From contig NC_052030.1 of assembly GCF_015832195.1 (NCBI RefSeq), positions 12,977,439 through 13,041,438 on the forward strand: a stretch of DNA of 64,000 bases. The letters are read 5' to 3'. Source of the DNA: Motacilla alba alba. Taxonomy: Eukaryota > Chordata > Aves > Passeriformes > Motacillidae. The notes beneath the pieces are model-generated. The model saw nothing but the letters and a program-made list of their open reading frames with translations. It was not told the origin of the DNA and did not search any database. Position 1 is the first letter of the stretch. Every line of letters starts with the position of its first letter. Shown in pieces: positions 22,308 through 34,275 of this stretch. The position numbers and the translations under genes are program-made.

Positions 22308-25300
22308 GTAAGGCCACCTGCTGGGGGTCATTCACAGGGGTTTCCTCCATCTGAACCACCCTGTGTCGCTGGAAATGGCTGTCAGCGTTTCGTGGCCATA
22401 TTTCAAAGCTAGTGAAGGCAAAATTTAAATATTTCCTTCTTCACGTGTTGGCAATTAAGGTTTTCTTCCCTTAGACTGACGGTTTGTTATGCTTTCTCTA
22501 TTTGTTTTTAAAGGATAGAAGGTAATTTTATCAATCCTGCTAAATTAACAATGCAGACCTGAGATAGAAATCATTCTGGGGTTGTCACTAGGCTTGATTC
22601 AACACCCACTTCCTTATAGTGCTGCTAGAATGGACTTTCATTTATTTTTACATCCCTTCAAAAAGCAATCTAAGAGCTGTATTTGGTTATTTAATTCTGG
22701 AATGATTAATGAATGAATGACACGCTCAGTTAATCCTTTTGCCATCAGTATTGAAAATTAATAACCAGTTTTATTTCATACCTGTCAGAGTAGGGCACTG
22801 CTTAGTATCAAGGGCTTTCTCAGAAAAAATAAGTGTACTTGAAGTGGAAGTTCTTTGGGCCAAGTTTCATTATTCCATTTGTCTGGTGGGTGCTGAATGT
22901 TGGTTCATCATGGTCGCAGAAGTTATCACACCATTTGAATATGGTATGCAATATAAATGAGCTCCCATTTCTGCTCCTCATGAGCTGCATTTCCAGCATT
23001 CCCACTCAGCTGAGAGTCCTCCTGAGCGAGAACCAAGGGAGCATGACAGGGACGAGGAAGGGCAGGTGCTGTGAGGCAGCAGGGGTGCATTTCATCCCAA
23101 ATGCCCCTGCCCAGGGGTGGCAGCTGCTCCTGCCCAGCAGCTCAGCTCTGCTGCAGCGCTTCCAGACTGTGACATTTCCAGCCCTGCAGCTGTGTCAGGC
23201 CAGGCAGACTCTGTGCTTGGGGTGGAGCTGCAGAGCCCTGGCTCCAGGGCAAGTTCAGCCTCTGTCACCTCCTCCTCACCAGCTCCATGTTCCCCTCAGG
23301 GCTTCTCCCAGAACAGCTGACCAAAAACCAACCTGATTTATTTCCCCAGAGTGCCCAGGGGTGAGGCAGGAGCAAAGCAAAGCAGGAGGGCCCTGAGGAG
23401 ACACAGCAGTGCCTGTGTGCTCAGGCTGTCCTGCAGGCTCAGGGTGACAGGACATCGGGGCAGATTCCAAAGTTTGGGATTTGTGTGTTTGTGCAGTGGG
23501 GTTTGAGACATGCTGATGACACAGCCCGCTGTGACACCTCTCTCTCCCAGGAAGAGGCAGTCCAGGACAGTGCAGTTCCTTCCTGGCATGGCCAGCAGCA
23601 GGAAGGGCCATCTTCTGAGATCTGGTTAGATAACAAGGCAGAAATCCCTGCATCAAAATCTCCTGCTCCTAGGCTGGAGGAAACAGGCTGCAGTTTGGAA
23701 ATGCAACTCTGATTGTCCTCAAAGTTCAACACTTAACGAGGTCATGAATCTGTAAACAGTGTTTCAGAGTGAGATAAATATATAATAGATAAATGAGATA
23801 AATGGATAATCCCATCTAGTTCCACCTGCCTCGAGGTGTGGAAGAGCCAGGAGCCATCACTAATGACTCTGTCAGCTGGTTCTGAGATCCCTCAGATTTG
23901 CCTGTAACTGATCTGTTTGTGGCTGGCATTTGAAGAAGAGAAAACAAAACATTAGAGCAGGCATTAAAAATGCATCTCTTCCTCTGAGAGCCCAGGAGCT
24001 GTGCAGTTCCTGGGCACGGGAGGGTGGAGAAGGCTGAAAGGTTTCTGTGTTCCCCCTGCTCCTCTGACACAGGGTGTGCACTGGGCACCATTCCACTGCA
24101 GCCCTTTGCTCTGCTCTCAGGGGTATTCCAGCTGCTGTCAAACTCAGCACGTTCCTAGGCTTTACCAAAAAGAAGCCAACTGGAAATTGTAGGAAAGGAG
24201 GCTGGACAGGCTGTGCTGTGCTGTGAGGCACAGTCCAGTCTGGCCAACACGTGCAGCAATATCAAAGTAAAGCACGAGAGAGGAAGGGATGTGTAAAGCA
24301 GTCGAGCTGAAGAGCCAGCAAGAAGATGCATGGGCTAGAAGGAAGAAAATGAGGGAAGTGCAGAGGACAGAGTGCTAAATAAACCCTGCCTTTGCTCTGC
24401 CAGCCCTGTGTTGCTGAGTAGAGATATTTATTGGGGAACATCCCCACAGCTTCAATTTGCACCCTGCATCCTCCTGCAGCAGCAGCAAAACACATTTGCA
24501 GTCAAAATAATGTAACAAAACAGATGGCCAGTGGACTAAAATGTTGTTTGATGCTGTTATTCCTGGAAGCTAGGTCAGTAAATTATACATCTTTTCAACA
24601 ATGCAAATGGTTCTTTTTACTGCTTGAAAATAGTCGAAGTATCTAAATTAAATTTGAAGCCACTTCTTGCAGTAATTATTTACAGCCCAATCCATTTGTT
24701 GAGGCCGGTGGCATAAAGGCAGCCTGCATCTGAAGTCTTTGGCCATCTGTTCTGCCTTTAGTAGCTGTAATTCACTGGTACCTGTGCATCTGGGGACCTG
24801 AAGATTTTCTTGTGTAGCAGTTCCTGCCCTCCCAGTCTGAGACAGAACAAATGTCTTTCCCTTTAGAGTTTGGGAATGACAGAAAATTAAATATAAACTT
24901 GGTGCTCAGCTTCAGTCAATCATCAGCTCTGCAGCTTCGTTGTGTCTGAATGACCCCTGATAATCTGGTGGTTTCAGACACAGAGTGTAGAACAGGTTTT
25001 ATCATTAAGGGTTGTTATTTTTAGCACTAACTGCTGCAAAGTATCTGCTTTTGTGCCAGGGCTATGGAAATGCTACGGTCAGACTAATACACCTGCACTG
25101 GTGATTTAAACAGGGCTTTTCTTGGGTATATTAAATTATTAAAATATGTTGCAAAGTCCCAGCAGTCCCTTCCTGTACCTTATCAGCCTGGCTATTTGTC
25201 TCTTCAGTTTTGTCCCAACTATAAAAAATCATATTTTTCTCCTTGGAGATTTGTTTCCTTGCTGTGTGGACTGAAGGAAAATTGCTCCTCATGCAGGTCT

Positions 25301-25715
25301 GTAATGACAGCAATTAAAACTGCATTGACTCTGGAGTGACAGGGAATCAGTCTGAAACAGACTGAAGATTTGGGGGAGGGAATTTCTTCCTCATTTGGCA
25401 CTGTGATAATTGCACAAAATGAATATTTCTGCTTTTACAGTCAGTGCATCTCCAGAGTGCCCAATTCATCAATGGTGATTGAAGGCTCAGATCCAGAGCA
25501 CAGAGCTGAGGGCCCCGGGTCTGCACACCTCAGAGCTGCAGCTCAGCTCTCTAAAGAGCTCTCTGGGGAATGCTATTTTTCAATCACAAATCTGGAGAGG
25601 TGGGAAAGAAGTTTGGGTTGTTGTTTGTGCTTTTCTTATTAAAATTGTAATTGTTAGCACCTCAAAATCCATGAATCCTTATAAATCCTTGTTTCCTTTT
25701 TCTATATTCCTCTAG
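22308..25715 (+). other. GLT1D1: GLT1D1 intron
   Basis: No repeat array or gene was recognised. GC-richer around 23030-23700, AT-rich elsewhere. Open frames in the GC-rich part have no recognisable family. Confidence 0.87.
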
Positions 25716-25814
25716 GCAATGGATTTAGAAATTCCAGTGCTGGCCAGGAACATTCCTGGGAATGCAGCAATAATAAAGCACAAGGAGACAGGACTGCTCT
25801 TTTCAACTCCCCAG
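25716..25814 (+). CDS. GLT1D1: GLT1D1 coding exon (99 nt)
   Basis: Translates to [20 protein letters not shown], then [13 protein letters not shown]. This is one of the best-conserved stretches of the family ([20 protein letters not shown]) and follows directly on the E-x7-E signature. The acceptor is TCTAG ending at 25715 and the donor is GTAAGA at 25815. It contains exactly 33 codons in phase 0 on both sides, so skipping it would keep the frame. Confidence 0.97.
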
Positions 25815-28800
25815 GTAAGAAGACCACGGGGCTCTGGGTTGGTTTTTGTGCCAGCCCTGGGCGTGCGTGCCCAGCTGGTGTCTCCTGCAGCAGCTGGCTC
25901 AGCCTCCTCCGGAGCTGCCTGCCCTGCCTGTGCAGTTCAGGGAGCCTGTCCTAGGTGTCAGCCTTGCTGAAGGTTTCTCAGCTGCTCACTTGTTGCTCTG
26001 GGCTCTGAAGGTTCCCAAGCAGCCCTGCAGATGCTCCGGGTGTGCCAGGTCTCCCTTCAGCCACTGCAGGAGCTGGTGCTGGGCACGCTGCAGCTCCCCA
26101 GAGAACGAGCCTGCATTTCAGAGGCACGTCTGCTGTCATTTCGAGCAGGCAGTGTTCATGGAAGGTATTTTTAGAGGCAAGATATTGCTCAGTCAGAGAA
26201 ATTAATGATAAAATTAAGCAAAGTGTTCGGATGAAGTCTCGGGGAAGTTAAGTAAGAGTGGGAAGAGAGGGAACACTGCCCGTATTTAAATGCTGGAGAT
26301 TTTCCTTTCAGCGTATTTTCCTGCATTAGGGCTTTGCTGTTACATATTCATGATGCCGTGGAAAATGACTCCCAGAAAAAGATTCCCTCAGAGTTTCATC
26401 CAACTCAAGATTAAGAAGACATACTAGAATTCACCATTTGATAGTTTTGCAAAGTAGAAAACATATTTATTTACTTTGTGGCCTGTGTGATTAATGCATC
26501 CTGTTGTGTTTCTGGAAGGTGAATCCTCTTGCTTGGTTTTGGAGGAGCTTTTAGTAGAAAAACTCTTGCAGTTCAAGTATGGTTCTGTTTGGTACCCCTG
26601 GCACTGCCTCCCTGGGTCACTGCTGCTGCTTGGCAATCGCCTCCTCCTGGCTGCTGAACTGCTCTGAACTGGTTTAATTGCAGACTTACTTTCACGATAT
26701 AAATAATATATTAACCATGCATCTTATTTTCATTATGTGTGAGCTGTGGCACCCGTGCAGCTCTCGGGGTAATTGAGGAATTATTCCCATTTTTCACTCA
26801 GTGCACTCATTTTCCAGCTTTATCTCCTGGATACCTGTGTTTGTGTCTCTGCAGAATATTAGCCAGGATTTATCTGAGGTACTACACGGAGGAGTTGACA
26901 TTTTCTTTAGGGATGATTGGTCAATTTACCAGGAGAAAACTGGGTGTGTTATGGATGCTGCTGTGGAGCAAGGCCTGTGTCTGTGGTGGAGCAGTGCCCG
27001 TGGAAAGGGCAGGTGTGAGGGTGCTTCTGGAGGGACAGGAGAGGATTTGCTGCTGTTTCTCTGGGTTCTGACTTACAGCTGAGCCTCAGCTTTCCCACAG
27101 TTCTGCTGCCACCTGCACGTTAATCATACCCACTGAGTGGGAGTAAAGGTTTGGTAGGAGAATGGATAGCCCCAAGGAGAAAGCCAGCACAGGGATCACC
27201 TCCTTCCCTTGGGCTGCTGGAAGCCATGCCCTTAGCTTTGAGAGGCCACTTGTGGATTTGACCCCTCTTTCAGCCAAACTGAAGCTACAACAAAACATGG
27301 GAGTGCATAAACATGTGTGCAATTATCACAGATCCAGCAGAGCGTGCTGGAGACGTGCTGCCTCCCTGCAGTTTATGTACCACGGGCTGCTGGGACAGCA
27401 AAACGGAATGCTGGATATCCTGACAGAGCTCAGAGGTGTGCATGCTGCCTGTCAGACTCAGCACAAAACCACAGCTGAAATGCAAGTCACCTGTAGTCAG
27501 GGGAGACACCTGGAAAGTGAATTATTGCTGTCTGAGGCTGAGCAGCCAGAGCTGCAGACAAGCCAAGGCAGCTGCTCCAGAGGTACGAGGCAGAGCCCAG
27601 GTAAGTCACAGTGAGTGCTCCCATTGGCTTCCAGGGCATTGCAGTGACTTGTGGGGGTCTCACTGGGTGAGGAGGAGGAGGAGGATAAAGCTGAGAAGTC
27701 CTTACTGGCCCCTCCTGAGAGATTTTTCCATTTGCTTTTTCTCTCTCCTGCATTTTCTTAAATTTTATGCTTTGGACTCAGTTTGGCATTTTTTCCTGCA
27801 ATTATTCTCAGCCCTAAGTATTGTAACTGTGAATAAGGATCTCATTTCTTCTATCATTTACATGTTTCCAAGTTTTTGTCCTCCATATCCACAATTTAAA
27901 AGAATGCTAATAGGACTACCTGTCAAGAAATGTTACATTGCTGCTTCTGCTCTTAGGTAATTTACATAAATTACTTTTAAACATTACTTTAAATAAAATC
28001 CTCCACAGGAGCATAAAATTAAAGTTGGGGATGTGGTTCGGTGGGAAGAGAATCATTACTGTGATTTTCCAGGCAATGGGATGAAGGCAGCAGAGGTCAG
28101 GGGAGCCTTTCCCCCCTTCCCCGTGGAGCTGGGGTCGGCTCTGACAGACGCAGCCCGGGGCTCTGCCAGGGCAGGGGCTGAGACCCAGCTCGTGCTGTGA
28201 TGGAGAGTGGGAGGTCTCTGTTCACTTGTGTGCACGGAAATCTCCTCATTGTCTCCCTGGGTCCAAGCTTTGCTCAGAAGGGCTCTGTGGCTGTTGGGTT
28301 TCCTGCTCTTTGTCTTGGCAGGGACAGCCCCAGCGGTGGCCGTGCCCCGTGCAGTGACCCCCAGCAGCGTGGCCCGGGGGTCACATTCTGCACTGTGCCC
28401 TGCAGCAGCAGAGTTCATCCACAAAATCCAGAGTTCAGCCAAAGATTTCACAGCTGTGCAGGTGCTCAGACGCTCTGTGGCTCACATTTTCAAGGACAGT
28501 TGTCTCCTTAAGCTGATGTTGGTTTAACTCTGCTCTCAGCTGGGATATCTCCCTCCACAGCTGCCAGATGTGTAAATAATGGATCTCCTCCTCCCAGCCT
28601 CTCTGTCCCCCGTCCCCGGGCACTGATCTTCACTACCAATGGTGTGGTGATACATTATCTTCATTTCCCACTGACACCAGAGCTGTCTGCTCTCCTGGCT
28701 GAAGCGAGGCATGCTCTGCACACAGCTGAGCACATTTGTAATCAGCTGAAGCCCTGCAAGGTGTCTCTTGATGGAAAATTGGAGCAGCTGCTCAGAACAG

Positions 28801-29485
28801 ATTAGTTCAGACATCAGCTCTGCTTTCACCTGTTTGAGGCTCACAATTTCTCCTGCCTGGAAGTAAACGAGAGGCAGAGGAGCAGGCAGAGGACAGTGGT
28901 GATCTTTGAGCTCTGCTGGTTTGCCCGGTGAAGTTAAAGGGAATATATGGCTTTTTTTGGTGTTTGCTGAGCTGACCCTGCTGTAGCTGTGCCTGCCCAG
29001 GTGCTGCATGCCCTTACACTGGGTTTGTGAAGAGTTTGGGAAAAGTGTGAGTAAGTTGAAAGTGAATAGTTTGAAAAGGTTTGGGACTTTTGTAGCTTTA
29101 CCATAACATTCACTGAAGGGGCAGCAGCAATCAGGTAAAAGTTCAGCTGAGCTGAGCTCAAACATCTGCTGCCAGTTGTGCTCCATGCAGAACAGGCATT
29201 CATTCACAACCAGCCTGGGTTTCCACCCATTGGGTAGGCAGACAATTTTTGTGTCATTAAATTTGAATTGTCTTTGATTTTTAACGTCTTACTTGGTGGG
29301 CTGTGTAAAATAAGAATTTTATTATTTATTGATCATTTTTATAAATGAAGTATGGTACTTACCTTGAAAAAGGACTTAGGACAGCGTCCCAGATTGCCTC
29401 ACAGTTGGACAGGTACCAGCTATTGCAGAATCATTAGGGCCTTTTCAAAGAACTTTCAACTGATTCTTTTTTTCATCTTTCTTAG
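25815..29485 (+). other. GLT1D1: GLT1D1 last intron
   Basis: No gene was recognised. A short GGA-rich stretch lies near 27668-27684. The rest is mixed AT- and GC-rich sequence. Confidence 0.87.
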
Positions 29486-29632
29486 GAGTTTGTTGCACTG
29501 TCCAAGAGTTTAATGAGCGACCCCGTTCTGGAAAAGGAAATTGTAACCAGGGCCAAAGACTACGTGGAGAAGCATCATTCCTGGGAAGGGGAAAGGAAAA
29601 CCTACCAGAACCTTGTGCAGAGACTGCAGTGA
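29486..29632 (+). CDS. GLT1D1: GLT1D1 last coding exon with stop
   Basis: Translates to EFVALSKSLMSDPVLEKEIV, then TRAKDYVEKHHSWEGERKTY and QNLVQRLQ, then TGA at 29630-29632. It matches the C-terminal helices of the family, including the conserved HSW. The acceptor is CTTAG ending at 29485. The protein stops a few residues earlier than the human form as I remember it (which continues after the equivalent leucine), a small difference outside the catalytic core. Confidence 0.96.
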   Translation, partial: EFVALSKSLMSDPVLEKEIVTRAKDYVEKHHSWEGERKTYQNLVQRLQ

Positions 29633-29896
29633 CTGGGCAGGCTCCAGCAGAGCACCTTAACAGTGGAAATGTGATTGGGTTTGGGTTTCTCTTGGGGTCT
29701 TTCTAGAAAAATACTCAGACTTTGCTATTCTGTTTGATCAACCCCCAGCCACAGGGCTGAGCCCAGAGCAGGCTCAGTTTGGGGGCAGCAGAGGAGGCAG
29801 CCCTGGGGCAGGGGCCGGGTGTTTGCTGCTCTGAGCTCCCAGGGCAGGGCACTGCTGGCACACAGAGCTCACAGGGACCCTGCTGCACCCTGGCAG

Positions 29897-30255
29897 CCCC
29901 GTGGGCACAGCCAGGAGTGTGCACATCAGGCACTGTTCAATGTGCTGCCTCCCAGCCCCTGTGAGCCCCACGGGCACAGCCAGGAGTGTGCACATCAGGG
30001 AATGTTCAATGTGCTGCCTCCCAGCCCCTGTGAGCCCCACGGGCACAGCCAGGAGTGTGCACATCAGGGAATGTTCAATGTGCTGCCTCCCAGCCCCTGT
30101 GAGCCCTCTGGGCACAGCCAGGAGTGTGCACATCAGGAACTGTGCTGCCTCCCAGCCCCTGTGAGCCCTCTGGGCACAGCCAGGAGTGTGCACATCAGGA
30201 ACGGTGCAATGTGCTGCACCCTGGCAGCCCTGTGGGCACAGCCAGGAGTGTGCAC
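29897..30255. repeat. Minisatellite, 69/62-bp unit, six copies
   Basis: The core GGGCACAGCCAGGAGTGTGC recurs at 29903, 29972, 30041, 30110, 30172 and 30234, giving spacings of 69, 69, 69, 62 and 62. The two shorter units lost 7 bp or more around GAATGTTCAATG. It lies within the inferred GLT1D1 3' UTR. Confidence 0.93.
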
Positions 30256-30756
30256 ATCACACCCCTGCTGCTCCAGCCCAGGCTGCACGAGCAGAGCAGT
30301 GAGTTATTGGCCCCACAGCCTCCTGCAGCCATCCCTGGGGCAGCAAGGGGTCACACCGAGCCAAGGCAGTGCTGCTGCTGGCACAGGGAGGGGCACAGGG
30401 AGGGGCACAGGGTGATCTCTGCTGCCCTGGGCCCCTCCAGAGCAGCCCGGCCCTCCTGAGCCTGCATGCTGCCCCTGGGAGCAGGGCAGGAGCTTGCCCA
30501 GGTGCCAGAGCTGTGCCAGAGATGTTTTGTTCCATGAACTACCTCTTGCTTTGCCAGTTCCTTTGGTACCTCTGTGATTTACTTATTTATTGAAAGATTT
30601 ATGAGACCTATGAAGAGGGATGGGGGTGGAGGTATTTTCAGCTCACTGTGTGTTTTGCTGCTGTTTGTTCTTATTTGTGGCTGCTCAGGATGCATTTCAT
30701 ACACTGCAGCAGGTTTGTCTGAAAGTGAGACTGAGCTCTGCCTGGAGCCCACACTG

Positions 30757-30782
30757 ATCATCCCTGGCAGCCCAGGGATGAT
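30757..30782 (+). other. Perfect 11-bp inverted repeat, 4-nt loop
   Basis: ATCATCCCTGG (30757-30767), loop CAGC, then its exact complement CCAGGGATGAT (30772-30782). In the inferred GLT1D1 3' UTR it would fold into a strong RNA hairpin, 47 nt before the purine tract. No function is known. Confidence 0.8.
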
Positions 30783-30828
30783 GGGCACAGCTTTGAGTCT
30801 GTAATTGGTCATCCAAGGCCTTGCATTT

Positions 30829-30936
30829 AGAGAAAAAAAAAAAAGAAGAAAAAAAAAAAAAGAGAAAAAAAGAAGAAAAAAAAAAAGAGAAAAAAAGAAG
30901 AAAAAAAAAGAGAGGAAAAAAAGAAGAAAAAAAGGG
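30829..30936 (+). repeat. 108-nt uninterrupted purine tract
   Basis: Only A and G, mostly A-runs broken by GAAG, GAGA and GAGG. Partial mirror symmetry allows triplex (H-DNA) formation in principle. It is in the inferred GLT1D1 3' UTR. It could also prime oligo-dT internally and give false transcript ends. Confidence 0.9.
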
Positions 30937-31605
30937 CACATTTGTAATGACTCGTCCTTAGGAACCTGTTTGCTTTGTATGGGCTCGAGCCTGCCCCAAG
31001 GAGAGCCTGTGAAATGTTTTCTGCTGCCTCCAGTGGCTGTTGTGTCAGACTTTGCTTTGTAATTATGAAGTTCACAATGTATTTTAAGCTTTCCTCTCTA
31101 TTTTTGATGTTTTGCAAGGTTCTGGTACAGTAAACAAGAAAGCAGTTGGAATGCTGTATATTGATTTCTCCCAAATTCCCCTCCTGGTTTTGCGTTGGGG
31201 CTGCTCAGCACTGCCTTCAGTAGCAATCCCCAAGGGCAAACCCAGCCTGATTGCCAGCCCAGCCCTGCTGCACTCCCTCTGAGCCCGTTTTCCTCAGCAT
31301 TCCTGGAGTGTCCTGTGCCCTGGGATGGCTGGGGGGCAGCAGGAGCCCTGAGCTGGCTGGGGAGGTGCAGCTGGAAGCTCCTGCAACATGGATTTCCAGC
31401 ATCACACATGGCAGGGAAACCTTTACAGGGAATCAAAAAGGACTTTTCCACCTAACTGAGCCAACTTCAGGGTGTCCTGCTCCTCAGAACCTCTCAGGGA
31501 TCTCCTCTGCCAGCTCATTCCTGACTGGCTTTGATCCTCAGCCATCCCTCCCTCCCCTTCCAATGGTAGTGGTTGCCTTCTGAGAAAAACAGCTTTTTAA
31601 AAGCA

Positions 31606-31611
31606 AATAAA
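31606..31611 (+). terminator. Candidate GLT1D1 poly(A) signal
   Basis: AATAAA on the + strand about 2 kb after the GLT1D1 stop. It is the first canonical hexamer found between the stop and this point. Function is inferred only from position. Confidence 0.45.
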
Positions 31612-34194
31612 CAAATCCACAGTGCGGGACAGAAGCCTGAGCAGTGAGCTGATGGTGAGTGATTAGTAACAGTAATGATCAGAAGGCTTTTTCTGCAGCC
31701 TGGTACATTTATTACTAAGCTTCAACTATAAATATATTGATCTGGAATTTGTGCTATTCCCAGCAAAACAAAATATGTTCAAGTGAGAAACTCTGCTACA
31801 CCCTCAGAATGCAATTAACATATGATTTTTCAGGCTGTATTTAATCTGTAACTATGAAATCTGCATCTGGGAAGCAGCATGCTCATTTGCATGTGCCAGC
31901 AGTGGCAGAAGCACAAACAGCCCTTGTGCAAGGGAGGGAAGCAAAGGAGCCAGGTGAGGCTGGGGAGCCCTCCGAGGAGGCAGCACTGCTCAGGCAGGGG
32001 CTCCGAGCTCTGGGACATCAGCACAGGCTCTGGCCAAGCACTGCAGGAATTTCATCATCACAAACTGTGGCTGGATTTATGGTTTGCATTTCACCCAGTC
32101 TTATGTTCCAGGCCTATAAATATTCAATGAGTCTTGTAAGTCCTTGTAAGGAAAATATGAGACCCATGCAAGCGGTTTTGGGTGTAATTATCTTCGCAGC
32201 AACTTCACTCAAATGATTTTATAGGTAAGAATAATCCTTTTGTTGTCCTGCAGCCCTAATTACAGTATTTATCTTGCCCTTCAAAGCCCCACTCCTACCC
32301 AAGCAGCTTTTAAAGCAGAGCACACCTCGATGAGATGCAGCTACAGCTCCAAAAATAGCACTCGTTCTGTTTGCAGGGAAAAACCTCCACTGTGCCTCTA
32401 CCCCACGGCTGCTTCTGCATTCTGGGACCTTGAGATGCCCCGTTCATTAATCTCATTACCTGCACTTCGTTTGCATTAGCTCTGCCACTGAACCCAGGGC
32501 AAGTGCACCTGTACAAGGGGTACCACCATGCTGCTCCCCTCCTTGGCACAACCCCAGCCCTGGGAACCAGGATTTCATTTTAATTAGCCCTGAAGCACGC
32601 ACATCCCAGTTCTCAGGGTTAGCTTCCACACCTTCCTAACCAGCCTGCCCTAAGAACACCCATCCTGGGCTAAGTTGGCCCATTCTTTGGGGTGAAGTTT
32701 GCCCATTTTTTGGGGGGGCTGACCATTGGGGTTTCCATTTCCAGAACCCCAGAGCTCCAGCCTGGCAGCAGGCAGCTGCTTTGAAGGTTTGCTATAACCA
32801 TCTCAGGACTTAAAGGTGAAAGAAAAATGTTAAAATGCATATTGGGAGATTTAAAATTATTCGTGCCTCTTCTGCAAATCATTTACCATCCATTTGGCCC
32901 CAGTGCTGCCTTTAGGATTAATAAATGCACAGGCACTCCAGTGTTCATTTTCAATGTATTTTCTCCTGTCTCTTGGGCTCATAGCTCCTTCTGCCCCTTT
33001 CTCCCCTCAGTCTTTTTAATCTCCAGGTCAGGAATCACTCCCCATGAAAATAAAGAAACAGTTTTGTCAAAGGCTTGTCAGGGGAGATGGGTGCTTCCAT
33101 GTGGAATTCAGTCATTTAATGGCTCACTGGGATCTGAGCATTTTTTTTCATTAAGTTGTCCAAAGTAATTTCATCACTCCAGAATTTATTTCACTTCCAC
33201 CCTCCCCTGCCTGGCTGGTCCCAGCCCTGTTCCTTTAATGTGTGCAACTTCAACCTGGTGTGAGAGCAGCTCCCTGCAGCCCTGTCCTGTCCCAGGGCTC
33301 CCCAGGGCCTTTGATTCTGCCTGACACAGACCAAGCAAACCTCTCCTCTTCCCTCTCCCAGGGCCCTCACTGCACTGAGAACTTTGGAGACAGGAGCTGC
33401 TTATTGAAAGGAAAGGTCTCACTGTCACCACTAAAGAGCAAACTGCAGTAAAAACCAGGATTCCTAATTTTTAAGAAACACTTTACATTTCCAAAGGGGT
33501 GGATAATCACCTGCAATTTAAGTCTCTCTAAATTCCATCAAGTAATTATTCCAGGTCATCCCTATGACATCTCCTCTAGGTAGCAAATATGGAGGGCCCT
33601 GGAAATCTCCCATCCTTTCCAGAAAATGCAGGCCAGCACTTGTTTTGTCCAGCGCCTGAAAAAATGACTCCAGAGATTCATTTCCTCATGAGCATCGCCA
33701 CTAAGCTAATTTAAACCACGGGTCTGAAATTAAACAATACATTTTAATTAGACCAGCAGAGAACATCTGGTCACTGAGAAATCAAAGCTGTGGGCACCTG
33801 ACCTGAAAGAGCATTCACCCCCTGGGCAGCCTTTAACCCTTCCTGCTCCAGAGCAAGGGCTGGCAGCCCTTTCATGGTATTTTAATGTGCTGCTTACACA
33901 CAAGACCTCTTTTTGTGCACTTCAAATCTGCTTAAGAAAGACGTTCAGCACAAGTATAACCTTGCCAGATAGAGGTCACTCATTTCATTTGTGTGATTCA
34001 GTCCAGTTTCATCACTCATTGAAACTAAATGCTCCTCTACTGCTTCAAAAATGAGTCCCTGCCACTGAAAAGTCCCACTGTTATCTCAGTGGCTTTGACA
34101 AAGTGAACTGAGTGACCAGAGCTCCAGTTTAACCTGAGCAACACAGCAGAAGCTCACAGCCTTAGTGTGGCCTCTGCCATCCCGGTGGTTTTTG

Positions 34195-34275
34195 CTGGGG
34201 GGTTTTTGGGTTGGGTTCTTTTTGTTGTTGTTTTGGGTTTTTGTTGGTTTTTTTGTTTGTTTGTTTTTTTTCTTT
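34195..34275. repeat. GT-rich low-complexity tract
   Basis: Almost entirely G and T on the + strand, with GTTT and GGGTTTTT motifs. No element was recognised. Confidence 0.7.

Larger units (their letters stand above)
1..31630 (+). other. GLT1D1: GLT1D1 transcription unit, 5' end outside the window
   Basis: GLT1D1 (glycosyltransferase 1 domain containing 1) is a GT4-family, GT-B-fold enzyme expected to move a sugar from a nucleotide donor to an acceptor. Its natural substrate is poorly defined; a published role in glycosylating PD-L1 is recalled from memory. Eleven exons on the + strand translate in order to a protein that follows the vertebrate family from about residue 23 to the end: an N-terminal half with FGGTDVNED, a linker with YVQSQGI, a core strand FLLVCGLRRVKDPLYLVEAF, then VDPVFTSEV, the GT4 signature [10 protein letters not shown] with its E-x7-E pair, and [12 protein letters not shown]. 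Every exon is bounded by AG and GT and all phases match. The coding part here is 958 nt (318 residues plus stop), and the family is about 346 residues. The first coding exon was not found and is inferred to lie to the left. The neighbour TMEM132D, convergent on the - strand, supports orthology. Confidence 0.95.
29633..31630 (+). other. GLT1D1: GLT1D1 3' UTR (inferred)
   Basis: Inferred to run from the stop to just after the AATAAA at 31606-31611, the first full signal I see downstream. It would hold six copies of a 69/62-bp repeat (about 29897-30255), a perfect 11-bp hairpin (30757-30782) and a 108-nt uninterrupted purine tract (30829-30936). An earlier variant signal AGTAAA at 31129-31134 could end a shorter form. 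Without transcripts the end is uncertain. Confidence 0.5.
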
